Assembly (NCBI GenBank): GCA_020028115.1
Contig: JAHWYA010000001.1
Location: forward strand, 1-20,364
Direction: 5' to 3'
Length of the DNA: 20,364 nt
DNA from: Anaeromyxobacter sp.
GTDB taxonomy: Bacteria; Myxococcota; Myxococcia; Myxococcales; Anaeromyxobacteraceae
Shown here in pieces: positions 7,892 to 14,960 of this stretch. Each line of letters opens with the position of its first letter. Within the stretch, counting starts at the first letter, position 1. Under the pieces are notes generated by a model that was not told where the DNA came from, did not search any database, and saw only the letters and a program-made list of their open reading frames with translations. A program made the translations under genes and the position numbers.

Positions 7892-8655
7892 CCACGCCCG
7901 AGCTCCGCCGGGTGCCGGGCGCGGACGAGGCCGCGCGGGCCGCCGCGGAGGAGGTCGCGCTCGCCGCGTCCCGCGCAGTCACCGCGCGCGGCCGCTTCGT
8001 CGTGGCGCTCGCGGGGGGCGAGACGCCGCGGCGGCTCTACACGCTCCTCGCGGACGCGAGCGCCCCGTTCCGCGCGCGCATTCCGTGGGACCGGACCCAC
8101 GTCTTCTTCGGGGACGAGCGGCCGGTGGGGCCGGAGCACCCCGACAGCAGCTACCGGATGGCGCGGGAGGCGCTCCTCGATCGCGTCCCGGCCGCGAGCG
8201 TGCACCGGATCCGCGGCGAGGATCCCGGCGCGGCGGACGCGTACGAGGACGAGCTGCGGCGCTTCTTCGCCGTCCCGGCCGGCGGCCCGCCCCCGCGTCT
8301 CGATCTCGTCCTGCTCGGGATCGGGCCGGACGGCCACACCGCCTCGCTCTTCCCCGGGAGCACGGCCCTCGACGAGCGCGCGCGCTGGGTCGTGTCTCCG
8401 TTCGTGGATCGCCTCGGTACCCGGCGCACCACGCTCACGCTGCCGATCCTGAACCGCGCCCGCGGGGTGCTGTTCCTCGTGAGCGGGGCCGAGAAGGCAC
8501 CGGCGCTCGCGCGCGTCCTGGCTCCGGCGCCCGGCGCGGAGCCCCTCCCCGCGGCGCTCGTCCGGCCGGACGGCGGCGAGCTCGTCTGGGTCGTCGATCG
8601 AGCGGCGGCGAGCGGGCTCGGGGCGGACCCGGAGCGGCCGGGCGGAGGCGCCTAG
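7888..8655 (+). CDS. pgl: 6-phosphogluconolactonase (NagB/RpiA-like fold)
   Basis: This 255-residue DevB/Pgl-type lactonase hydrolyses 6-phosphogluconolactone to 6-phosphogluconate. Characteristic blocks are VVALAGGETPRRLY near residue 38, THVFFGDERPVGPEHPDSSY near 70, and DLVLLGIGPDGHTASLFPGS near 139, in which the GxGxDGHTASLFP segment is diagnostic. A C-terminal VSGAEKAPAL segment follows, as in the family. The GTG start at 7888 overlaps the glk TGA (GTGA). It is the last gene of the rpiB-tal-gnd-zwf-glk-pgl chain. A 32-nt gap separates it from the dehydrogenase downstream. Confidence 0.93.
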   Translation: MTTPELRRVPGADEAARAAAEEVALAASRAVTARGRFVVALAGGETPRRLYTLLADASAPFRARIPWDRTHVFFGDERPVGPEHPDSSYRMAREALLDRVPAASVHRIRGEDPGAADAYEDELRRFFAVPAGGPPPRLDLVLLGIGPDGHTASLFPGSTALDERARWVVSPFVDRLGTRRTTLTLPILNRARGVLFLVSGAEKAPALARVLAPAPGAEPLPAALVRPDGGELVWVVDRAAASGLGADPERPGGGA

Positions 8656-8660
8656 AACCC

Positions 8661-8673
8661 TTACGATCCAGGC
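8661..8673 (+). promoter_or_regulatory. Possible -10 region before the alcohol dehydrogenase gene
   Basis: TACGAT at 8662-8667 lies in the 32-nt gap after pgl and is embedded in a 13-mer that differs at only two positions from the one just before rpiB. A transcript start near 8674 would leave a short leader containing the GGGGGG ribosome-binding site. A matching -35 is not obvious. Confidence 0.25.
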
Positions 8674-8687
8674 CGGGGGGCTCCCTC

Positions 8688-9698
8688 ATGCCGAAGATGA
8701 AGGCCGCGCAGGTCTCGAAGCCGAATGGTCCCTTCGAAGTCGTCTCGCGCGACGTGCGCGATCCTGGCCCGGGCGAGATCCGCATCCGGGTGGAGGCGTG
8801 CGGCGTCTGTCACAGCGATGCGCTGACGAAAGGTGGCGCATATCCGGGGCTGACGCTCCCGCGCATCCCTGGCCACGAGATCGCCGGCCGGGTGGACGCG
8901 GTCGGCGCCACCGTCCGGGCGTGGAAGCCGGGTGACCGCGTCGGCGTCGGCTGGCACGGCGGCCACTGCTTCGTGTGCACCGCGTGCCGCAAGGGCCTCT
9001 TCATCAACTGCGAGAAGGCCCAGATCACGGGCATCACCCTGGACGGCGGTTACGCGGAGTACGCGGTCGTCCCGTCCGAGGCGGCGGCCCGCATCCCCGA
9101 CGACCTCGACGCGCTCGAGGCGGGACCCCTCCTGTGCGCCGGCGTCACGACCTACAACTCGCTGCGCAACAGCGGGGCGAGGGCGGGCGACACGGTCGCC
9201 GTGCAGGGCATCGGTGGGCTGGGCCACCTCGCCATCCAGTACGCGGCGCGGATGGGGTTTCGCACCATCGCCCTCTCGCACGGCTCGGAGAAGGAGGCGC
9301 TCGCGCGCGAGCTCGGCGCTCACGAGTACGTCGACACGCAGAAGGTGGACGCGGCCGAGGGGTTGAGAAGGCTGGGCGGCGCCGACCTGGTGCTGGCCAC
9401 CGCGCCGCACAGCGCCGCCATCGCGAGCACGATCGACGGGCTCAAGGTGCGCGGCAAGCTGCTCATCGTCGCGGCGGCCTTCGAGCCACTCCAGATATCC
9501 GCGCTCTCGCTCCTGTCCGGCAAGACCATCGCTGGCTGGCCGAGCGGCAGCTCGATCGACTCCGAGGAGACGATGACGTTCAGCGCCCTCACCAGGGTCC
9601 GCCCGCGGATCGAGACGTTCCCGCTGGAGAAGGCCGAGGAGGCTTTCGGCAAGGTGATGTCCAACCGCGTCCGCTTCCGCGCCGTCCTCGTGCCTTGA
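8688..9698 (+). CDS. Zinc-dependent alcohol dehydrogenase (MDR superfamily)
   Basis: This 336-residue medium-chain dehydrogenase has a GroES-like N-terminal domain with catalytic zinc ligands in EACGVCHSD and IPGHEIAGRV. The structural-zinc lobe has four cysteines spaced C-x2-C-x2-C-x7-C (HCFVCTACRKGLFINC). The catalytic-domain segment LLCAGVTTYNSL supplies the third zinc ligand. The Rossmann motif is AVQGIGGLGHLAIQYA near residue 170. Overall this fits the AdhA/AdhP-like primary-alcohol or aldehyde reductase group; the substrate cannot be told. The ATG at 8688 follows a run of Gs that can act as a ribosome-binding site. Its stop lies 2 nt before the first in-frame start of a truncated second dehydrogenase. 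Confidence 0.88.
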   Translation: MPKMKAAQVSKPNGPFEVVSRDVRDPGPGEIRIRVEACGVCHSDALTKGGAYPGLTLPRIPGHEIAGRVDAVGATVRAWKPGDRVGVGWHGGHCFVCTACRKGLFINCEKAQITGITLDGGYAEYAVVPSEAAARIPDDLDALEAGPLLCAGVTTYNSLRNSGARAGDTVAVQGIGGLGHLAIQYAARMGFRTIALSHGSEKEALARELGAHEYVDTQKVDAAEGLRRLGGADLVLATAPHSAAIASTIDGLKVRGKLLIVAAAFEPLQISALSLLSGKTIAGWPSGSSIDSEETMTFSALTRVRPRIETFPLEKAEEAFGKVMSNRVRFRAVLVP

Positions 9699-9700
9699 AG

Positions 9701-10138
9701 GTGAACGTGGCCGCCGGTCCGGTCGCGGTGGGAGGGCCCGGCCGCCTCGTCCGCAAGCTCGGAGCGGACGCCGCCGTGGACGGCAAGCGGGACGACGTGG
9801 CGCAGGCGGCTCGTGACCTTGCGCCGAACGGTCTCGACGCCGCGCTCGTGCTGGTTCACGGCGAGAGCCTCGCGCCCGCGCTCGAGGCGATCCGGAAGGG
9901 TGGCCGCATCGCGCACCCGAACGGCGTCGAGCCTGCGCCGAAGGGGCCCCGCGGCGTTCCGGTCCTGGCCTACGACGGCGAGCCGGGCCGCGACGCGCTC
10001 GAGCGGCTGAACCGGCTCATCGCCCTCGGCCCGTTCCACGTCGAGGTCGGTCGAGTGTACCGGCTCGAGGAGGCCTCCCGGGCTCACCGCGAGATCGCCC
10101 AGCACCACCTGGGCAAGCTCGCGCTGCGGATCCACTAG
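9701..10138 (+). pseudogene. 3' remnant of an MDR-family (quinone-oxidoreductase-like) dehydrogenase
   Basis: The frame is open for 145 codons from a GTG at 9701 (another at 9707). It matches only the C-terminal half of an MDR enzyme: LVRKLGADAAVDGK, then DALRKGGR-type (here EAIRKGGRIAHPNGVEP), VLAYDGEPGR, LERLNRLIALGPFHVEV, VYRLEEASRAHREI and a typical GKLALRI ending. The GroES-like domain and the glycine-rich Rossmann loop are absent, so it cannot be a working dehydrogenase alone. The break falls at the second Rossmann strand, immediately after the stop of the intact alcohol dehydrogenase. That looks like a deletion that removed the 5' part. Coding quality of what remains is good, so the loss is probably recent, or the fragment is still translated. 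Its end overlaps the TetR stop by 4 nt, convergently. Confidence 0.7.
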
Positions 10139-10719
10139 CCCTGACGACGGACGGCCGCCGGCGCGAGCAGCGTCGCCCGGATGGACTCGAGGGCGCGCTG
10201 GAAGACGCGCGGATCGTCCGTCCCGGCGGCGAGCACCAGCGAGCCCTCGATGCGGACGACGGCGTCCTCGGCGCGCGCACGAGCCTCGGCGCGGGCGAGC
10301 CCCGCCTCGCGACCCAGCCCCTCGAACGCGCCCATGAGGGCGTGGAACGAGGCCTTGAGAGGCTCGGCGAAGCGCCTCCGGTCGGCGCTCGCGCACAGGC
10401 GCTCGAGCAGGCACGCCATCCGTCCGCCGTCGTACAGGTCGTTCACCGCGTCGAGGAACGCGTCGAGCTTCGCCGGAGGGGGGCGGCCGTCGCGGAGCGC
10501 TTCGAGGACGGGGCGCAACCTGGCGGAGAGGTGCTCCAGCACCGCCACCGCGATCTCCTCCTTCCCCCCGGGGAAGTGGTGGTACAGGCTCGACTTCCCG
10601 AGCCCGGTCGCCGCGGTGATGTCCGAGAACGAGGTCCCGTCGTAGCCGTTCTTCCGGAACATGGCGATGAGGAGGTCGAGGAGCTTCTCCCTGCGCATGA
10701 GCTGGGGCGGCACGGTCAC
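10135..10719 (-). CDS. TetR/AcrR-family transcriptional regulator
   Basis: The 194-residue product has an N-terminal helix-turn-helix at about residues 29-50 (GTSFSDITAATGLGKSSLYHHFPGGKEEI), the classic TetR_N pattern, followed by an all-helical ligand-binding domain. The YHHFPGGKEEI variant resembles the LmrA/YxaF subgroup. It is the last gene of a minus-strand cassette. A GTG at 10719 overlaps the stop of the upstream flavin-protein gene (GTGA), but its ribosome-binding site (GAGAGGA) is then only about 1 nt away. The next GTG, two codons on at 10713, has better spacing (about 7 nt), and an ATG lies at codon 8, so the exact start is open. A 22-bp palindrome over the cassette promoter is its likely operator. 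Confidence 0.9.
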   Translation of the reverse strand: MTVPPQLMRREKLLDLLIAMFRKNGYDGTSFSDITAATGLGKSSLYHHFPGGKEEIAVAVLEHLSARLRPVLEALRDGRPPPAKLDAFLDAVNDLYDGGRMACLLERLCASADRRRFAEPLKASFHALMGAFEGLGREAGLARAEARARAEDAVVRIEGSLVLAAGTDDPRVFQRALESIRATLLAPAAVRRQG

Positions 10720-11702
10720 TTCCTCTCACGCTGGAGCGAGGGGGCGGGCGTGGCGCCGGCGGGAGCGTGATGGCCCGGCGCAGGGGACGGGTTGAACGGC
10801 GAGGCGTCGAGGAACGTCCAGCGAAGCATGGTCGGGAGCGGGAGCTCGATCCAGCGGGACACGTGGAGGTCCCAGTACCTGCCCGTGCCGCCCGTCGGCT
10901 GGCGCGGATCGTCGGGCAGGCCGAAGCGGAGCGCCACCTCTCCGACGAGCTGCAGCGCCCGGCCGTGCTCGAAGTCGGGAATGACGAGGCCTGCGCGGTT
11001 CGCGACGGCCAGGTTCCCGAGGGTGTTGAAGAGGCTGTTCCCGCGGTAGTCCGGGATCCGCAGCGTCGCCTGGTCGAGAACCCGCACGAAGCCCCGCTCT
11101 CCGCCGCGGTGCGAGACGTCGGCGCCCCGCACCGGATGCCTGCTCGCCACGAACAGGGTGTCCGCCCGCTCGACGAACCGCTGCCGTGCGTCGTCGAGGG
11201 CGTCCCCCGCCGTCACGCCCTCGTCCGCGCCGTCCTCGCCCGTCGCGTGGAGCACGCGTCGCTGGATGTACTTGGGGCAGTTCGGGTACGCCTCGCGGAC
11301 CGCCACCTCGATGGTCTCCTCCGTGAGCGCCGACACGGCGCCGTTGACGCGCAGCCGGCGGCGCGTGCCGAGGTCGATCGCGAGCAGCCCGAGCGGTGCG
11401 TCGACGAGGACGTTCGACCACAGGGCGTCGCGGCGATCGACGGTGGCCGTGGTCAGGTCGATCACCACCGACGTGCCGCCGGGCGAGCTCGCGAACCCTG
11501 GCTCCCCGAAGAGGAGCGACGCCCAGGGCGTGCCGCCCCGATCGACGCTCCCCGCCGCCAGCATCCGCTGCTGGGCGAGAAACGGACGCGCGCCCGGGAC
11601 GATCACGGGCGAGATCATCGCTCCGACCCGGGCGGCGAGGGCCCTCTCTCCCGCGCGCTCCTGAACCAGGATCTCACCGTCGTGGAACGGCTCCTCGTGC
11701 AT
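10716..11702 (-). CDS. Pyridoxamine 5'-phosphate oxidase-like FMN-binding split-barrel protein
   Basis: This 328-residue protein of the PNPOx-like flavin-binding group has two split-barrel-like halves. The first contains ISPVIVPGARPFLAQQRML, GTPWASLLFGEPGF and LWSNVLVDAPLGLLAIDLGTRRRLRVNG. The second contains TLFVASRHPVRGADVSHRGGERGFVRV, then IPDYRGNSLFNTLGNLAVANRAGLVIPDF. The Arg/Ser/Asn clusters in these strands are where FMN phosphate is held in the superfamily. True vitamin B6 oxidase activity is unlikely given the length; an oxidoreductase or flavin/haem-binding role is the family norm. The start at 11702 is preferred because GGGGAGAG lies just before it; an in-frame start 45 nt upstream has no ribosome-binding site. 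It lies between the DsrE-like gene (47-nt gap) and the TetR gene (overlap). Confidence 0.82.
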   Translation of the reverse strand: MHEEPFHDGEILVQERAGERALAARVGAMISPVIVPGARPFLAQQRMLAAGSVDRGGTPWASLLFGEPGFASSPGGTSVVIDLTTATVDRRDALWSNVLVDAPLGLLAIDLGTRRRLRVNGAVSALTEETIEVAVREAYPNCPKYIQRRVLHATGEDGADEGVTAGDALDDARQRFVERADTLFVASRHPVRGADVSHRGGERGFVRVLDQATLRIPDYRGNSLFNTLGNLAVANRAGLVIPDFEHGRALQLVGEVALRFGLPDDPRQPTGGTGRYWDLHVSRWIELPLPTMLRWTFLDASPFNPSPAPGHHAPAGATPAPSLQRERK

Positions 11703-11749
11703 CGGCTCTCCCCAGCTCCCGGCCGCACCGGCGGCCGGCGGCCTCATGC

Positions 11750-12121
11750 TCAGAAGGTCAAGACCGTGTATCCCTCGGCGGCATACCGCGCGAGGCTCGG
11801 CAGCCCCGAGGTCCCGGGCACCGCGTTCTCGGCGATGAGCTCGAACCCCTTGCTCTCCGCCTCGGGCCGCGCGCCGAAGAAGTCCGCACAGGCCCGGGAG
11901 ACCCCTGCGACCTTGTCCTCGACCGCCTCGTAGAGCGCGTGCGCGGGGTGGTGGACGTCGGTCAGCACGCTCACCCAGCGCGTGCCGGCGCCCTGGAAGA
12001 CGAGCTGGACCTCATCGTTTCTCGACTTGAAGTCGTACGTCGCGGCCAGGGCATTGAACACGCGACCCAGGGCCTCCTCGCCAGCCTTCGGGTCGGACAG
12101 GACGATCACCGCGGTCTTCAT
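11750..12121 (-). CDS. DsrE/DsrF-like family protein
   Basis: The 123-residue product has the DsrE-like alternating alpha/beta pattern: KTAVIVLSDP (strand 1), a helix EALGRVFNALAATYDF, DEVQLVFQGAGTRWV (strand 2), a helix with HALYEAVEDKVAGVSRACADFFGA carrying the only cysteine outside the termini, then GFELIAENAV and a C-terminal YTVLTF strand. DsrE-family proteins act in sulfur relay or as small redox proteins; a single cysteine in the position of the family's functional one allows but does not prove this. The ATG follows a GGAGGA site. It is first in the minus-strand cassette with the flavin protein and TetR, and is driven from the promoter just upstream. Confidence 0.8.
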   Translation of the reverse strand: MKTAVIVLSDPKAGEEALGRVFNALAATYDFKSRNDEVQLVFQGAGTRWVSVLTDVHHPAHALYEAVEDKVAGVSRACADFFGARPEAESKGFELIAENAVPGTSGLPSLARYAAEGYTVLTF

Positions 12122-12135
12122 GGGTTCCTCCGGCG

Positions 12136-12157
12136 TTGTACCGAACGGTCCGTACAA
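12136..12157. promoter_or_regulatory. 22-bp imperfect palindrome, probable TetR operator
   Basis: The outer arms TTGTAC and GTACAA are perfect inverted repeats; within the 11-bp half-sites 9 of 11 positions are symmetric (TTGTACcGAaC / GgTCcGTACAA). The site overlaps the -10 hexamer of the minus-strand promoter and ends 15 nt before the DsrE-like start codon. Size and placement suit a TetR-family repressor dimer, and the cassette encodes one. Assignment to that regulator is an inference. Confidence 0.65.
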
Positions 12158-12182
12158 TAGGGAGCGGCGGGCGCGCGCACAA
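12154..12182 (-). promoter_or_regulatory. Sigma70-type promoter for the DsrE/PNPOx/TetR cassette
   Basis: Read on the minus strand, a -35 TTGTGC (12182-12177) and a -10 TATTGT (12159-12154) are separated by exactly 17 bp. Expected initiation is near 12147, inside the palindrome, leaving a leader of about 25 nt with GGAGGA before the ATG at 12121. Confidence 0.55.
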
Positions 12183-12280
12183 GGCGCGAGGACGCTCCCG
12201 GAGGGGGATCCGCTCGACCCGACGCGCCCGCCGCGCGCTCGCCGCACGCTCTTTATTGTTCCGCGTGGGAGGGGCGAACG

Positions 12281-13273
12281 ATGGCGAGGCTCGACTGGGG
12301 AAGGGCGGCGGGCGCCTGGCCGGCGCTCCGGTTCGCGGACTGGAAGCCGACACTCGAGACGCTGCACCGGTACACCCAGGTCGTGGGGAAGATCCGGCTC
12401 GCGCTCGCGCCGCCGCTCAACCACTGGTGGCACGTCACGATGTACGTCTGCCCGCTGGGGCTCACGACGAGCGCCATCCCATACGGCGAGGGGTCGTTCG
12501 AGATCTTGTTCGACCTCATCGACCACGACCTCGTCGTGACGACCAGCGAAGGGCGCCAGAAGAATCTTCCGCTCCTCGTGCCGCGGTCGGTGGCGGACTT
12601 CTACGAGGACACGATGGCGCTCCTGCACGCCCTCGGGATCGACGTCCACATCTGGCCGACACCCGTCGAGATCCCGAAGGACGCGCTCCCGCTCGACGCG
12701 GACGAGCTCCACGCCACCTACGAGCCCGAGCCGGTGGGGCGGTTCTTCCGCGTGCTCGGTCACGCCGATCGGATCCTGAAGACCTTCGCGAGCAGGTTCC
12801 AGGGGAAGCAGAGCCCGGTTCACTTCTTCTGGGGAGGCTTCGATCTCGCGTCGACGCGGTTCTCCGGGCGGCGCGCCCCGCCGCGGCCGGAGGCCGACAA
12901 GATCACGCGCGAGGGATACTCGCACGAGGTGGCGAGCTTCGGGTTCTGGCCGGGCTGGGACGGCATCACCGACGCGGCGTTCTATTCGTACGCAGCGCCG
13001 GAGCCGCCCGGGTTCGATCGGGCGGCGATCCCCGCGCCCGCGCGCTACGACCGGACTCTCAAGAACTTCCTCCTGCCGTACGAGGAGATCCGCGCCAGCG
13101 ACCATCCCCCGGACGCGATCCTGGGGTTCTACGAGGCGGTGTACGAGGCCGCCGCCACGCTGGGCGGCTGGGATCGGGCCGAGCTCGAGCGAAGGCCCGT
13201 GCCGGTCGCCGTGCCGGACGCGGACCTCTCGAAGGGCGCGCAGGAGCACCGACCCGAGCAGCCGTCGCCGTAG
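12281..13273 (+). CDS. DUF5996 family protein
   Basis: The 330-residue cytoplasmic protein has the conserved DUF5996 blocks: PALRFADWKPTLETLHRYTQVVGKIRLAL at residues 14-42, NHWWHVTMYVCPLGLTTSAIPYG near 47, FEILFDLIDHDLVV near 72, IDVHIWPTPVEIPKDALP near 119, a central SPVHFFWGGFDLASTRFSGRRAPPRP near 182, the SHEVASFGFWPGWDG segment near 215, and a C-terminal LPYEEIRASDHPPDAILGFYEAVYEAA helix. The family has no established function; the many conserved Trp, His and Asp residues suggest a binding pocket or a catalytic site. The ATG follows a GGGAGGGG site. A TATTGT hexamer at 12254-12259 could be its -10. It is divergent from the DsrE cassette, with a 159-bp shared upstream region. Confidence 0.88.
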   Translation: MARLDWGRAAGAWPALRFADWKPTLETLHRYTQVVGKIRLALAPPLNHWWHVTMYVCPLGLTTSAIPYGEGSFEILFDLIDHDLVVTTSEGRQKNLPLLVPRSVADFYEDTMALLHALGIDVHIWPTPVEIPKDALPLDADELHATYEPEPVGRFFRVLGHADRILKTFASRFQGKQSPVHFFWGGFDLASTRFSGRRAPPRPEADKITREGYSHEVASFGFWPGWDGITDAAFYSYAAPEPPGFDRAAIPAPARYDRTLKNFLLPYEEIRASDHPPDAILGFYEAVYEAAATLGGWDRAELERRPVPVAVPDADLSKGAQEHRPEQPSP

Positions 13274-13395
13274 CGCGCGAAGGACGGCGAGGGGGCGCGC
13301 GGCGCTGCGGCCGAGGCAAGGAGCGCGCGGAAGGGAGGCGTGGCGGGCGAGATCGTGCTCGTGCGCCAGGAGTGATCGCTCGAGTCGGGATCGCA

Positions 13396-13653
13396 CTAGC
13401 CCCCGCTCAGTGCCTGGACGATCTGCAGCTCGTCCCCTGGGTGGAGCGGCACGTCGAGGTCGAACACCTGCTCGCCGTTGACGAAGAAGCGGATGTGGGG
13501 GCGGACCCGGTCCTGCTCGTCGATCATCCGGAAACGGATCCCGGGGTAGCGGCGATCGAGGTCGGCGAGCGCGGACGCGAGCGTCGCGCCCTCCGCCTCG
13601 ACGGGGCGAGGGCCGGTGTACGACCGGAGGGGGCTCGGGACGACCACCCTCAC
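13396..13653 (-). CDS. MoaD/ThiS-family ubiquitin-like protein
   Basis: The 85-residue product has a beta-grasp pattern: RVVVPSPLRSYTG (strand 1), TLASALADLDRRYPGI (helix), FRMIDEQDRVRPHIRFFVNGEQV (strands), then a PLHPGDELQIVQALSGG ending. The terminal Gly84-Gly85 and the HPGDELQIVQALSGG block are hallmarks of MoaD/ThiS sulfur carriers, which are adenylated and thiocarboxylated at the last glycine. The GTG start at 13653 overlaps the TGA of the propeller gene (GTGA), so the two are very probably co-translated. No molybdopterin or thiamine genes and no E1-like activating enzyme are nearby, so the acceptor pathway is unknown. Confidence 0.88.
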   Translation of the reverse strand: MRVVVPSPLRSYTGPRPVEAEGATLASALADLDRRYPGIRFRMIDEQDRVRPHIRFFVNGEQVFDLDVPLHPGDELQIVQALSGG

Positions 13654-14822
13654 GCGCGCTCCCCGATCTCGAGCGCGTAGATCTCGGGGAGGTGGCGCGC
13701 GACGCACGACCAGCGCTCGCCCTCGTCGCGGCTCGCCCACAGCTCGCCGCTCGTCGTCCCCACGTACAGCCCCACCGGTTCCCGGGAGTCGCCCGTCATC
13801 GCCTGGCGCTTCACCGTCCACCACGCCTGCTCCTGCGGGAGCCCGCGGTCGAGGCGCCGCCACGTCCGTCCGGCGTCGTGCGTCACGTACGCGGCGGCCT
13901 TGCCGCCGGGAGACGTGCGCGGCCACACGCTCGTGCCGTCCATCGGGAAGACCCACGCGGTGTCGGGATCGCGCGGGTGGACGACGAGCGGGAAGCCGAT
14001 GTCCCCGACCCGCTTCGGCATGTTCCGGCCGATCCGCACCCAGGTCTCCGAGGGCAGGTCGAGCCGGTAGATGCCGCAGTGGTTCTGCTGGTAGAGCCGG
14101 TCGGGGTTCGAGGGGCAGAGCCGGACGCAGTGGGGGTCGTGGAAGGTCACGTTCGACGGGTCGAGGTCCTCGACGACCTGGAGGCCCTTCACGAGCGGTG
14201 ACCAGGTCGCACCCCTGTCGCGCGACTGGTGAACACCTCCGCTCGACATGCCCACGTACAGCCGCGCCGCGTCCCGCGGGTCCACGACGATGGAGTGCAG
14301 CTTGGGGCCGTCCGGGGTGCCGTCCTGCGGCCCGCCCATCCACGCCCGGTACGTCGGGTCGTCGTTCAGCCCCGGCACCGGGTCCCACGTCTCGCCCCCG
14401 TCGCTGGACCGGAAGAGACCGTGCGGCGAGGTCCCCGCGTACCAGGTCCCTGGCTCGCTCGCGTGTCCCGGGGTGAGCCAGAAGGTGTGATCGACCGCAC
14501 GCCCGGGCGCGCCCTGCGCTGCCTTCGGGAAGGCAGGCGGACGGCGCGCCTCGTTCCAGCTCCGGCCGAGGTCGCTCGACCGGAACACCGTCGGTCCGAG
14601 GTGCCCCGTCTTCGCCGCCGCGAGCAGGGTCCGGCGGTCACGCGGATCCAGCACGACGTGGTTCACGACGTGGCCGAGGAAGTGCGGACCGTCCACGCGC
14701 CATGTCCGGCGCGCGCCGTCGCCGTGGAACAGCCAGGCGCCCTTCCTCGTCGCGACGAGCAGGACGACGCGACCTGGCGAGCTCTTCCGCCTCCCGGGTG
14801 TCCTCGAATCCTGGACCGGCAT
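13650..14822 (-). CDS. BNR/Asp-box beta-propeller protein (sialidase/YCF48-like)
   Basis: This 390-residue protein has five clear Asp boxes (S/T-x-D-x-G-x-x-W) at residues 82-89, 139-146, 200-207, 314-321 and 364-371, each in a strand-turn-strand unit spaced as propeller blades. Blades are joined by VVDPRDAARLYVG and VVHPRDPDTAWVF segments. No signal peptide or membrane segment is visible, so it is probably cytoplasmic. Family members are often labelled exo-alpha-sialidase, but the sialidase catalytic Arg triad and Tyr/Glu pair cannot be recognised, so a binding scaffold is as likely. The ATG at 14822 has a GGAGGTGAG site; an in-frame ATG 27 nt upstream lacks one. It is coupled to the MoaD/ThiS-like gene by a GTGA overlap. 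Confidence 0.82.
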   Translation of the reverse strand: MPVQDSRTPGRRKSSPGRVVLLVATRKGAWLFHGDGARRTWRVDGPHFLGHVVNHVVLDPRDRRTLLAAAKTGHLGPTVFRSSDLGRSWNEARRPPAFPKAAQGAPGRAVDHTFWLTPGHASEPGTWYAGTSPHGLFRSSDGGETWDPVPGLNDDPTYRAWMGGPQDGTPDGPKLHSIVVDPRDAARLYVGMSSGGVHQSRDRGATWSPLVKGLQVVEDLDPSNVTFHDPHCVRLCPSNPDRLYQQNHCGIYRLDLPSETWVRIGRNMPKRVGDIGFPLVVHPRDPDTAWVFPMDGTSVWPRTSPGGKAAAYVTHDAGRTWRRLDRGLPQEQAWWTVKRQAMTGDSREPVGLYVGTTSGELWASRDEGERWSCVARHLPEIYALEIGERA

Positions 14823-14903
14823 CGTCTCACCTCCGTAGCGGCACCCCATGCTCGGCGGCGGAGGTCCTCGCAGCGCCGAGCGCGCGGGCGACCCGAGCGG
14901 GAT

Positions 14904-14923
14904 CGGCGGAAGGAGTTCCGCCG
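14904..14923 (-). terminator. Hairpin downstream of the histidine kinase gene
   Basis: CGGCGGAA / TTCCGCCG forms a perfect 8-bp stem with a 4-nt loop, 38 nt after the kinase stop and about 80 nt before the propeller start. No T-run follows on the minus strand, so it may act as a rho-dependent or processing site rather than a classic intrinsic terminator. Confidence 0.45.
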
Positions 14924-14960
14924 CCGGGCGCTCGCGCGCGGCGTTCGTCCACCTCCACGA

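Noticed and set aside
13274-13395. Possible terminator or small gene between the convergent DUF5996 and MoaD-like genes
   Set aside because: Only GC-rich low-complexity sequence without a clean stem-loop, start codon context or similarity.
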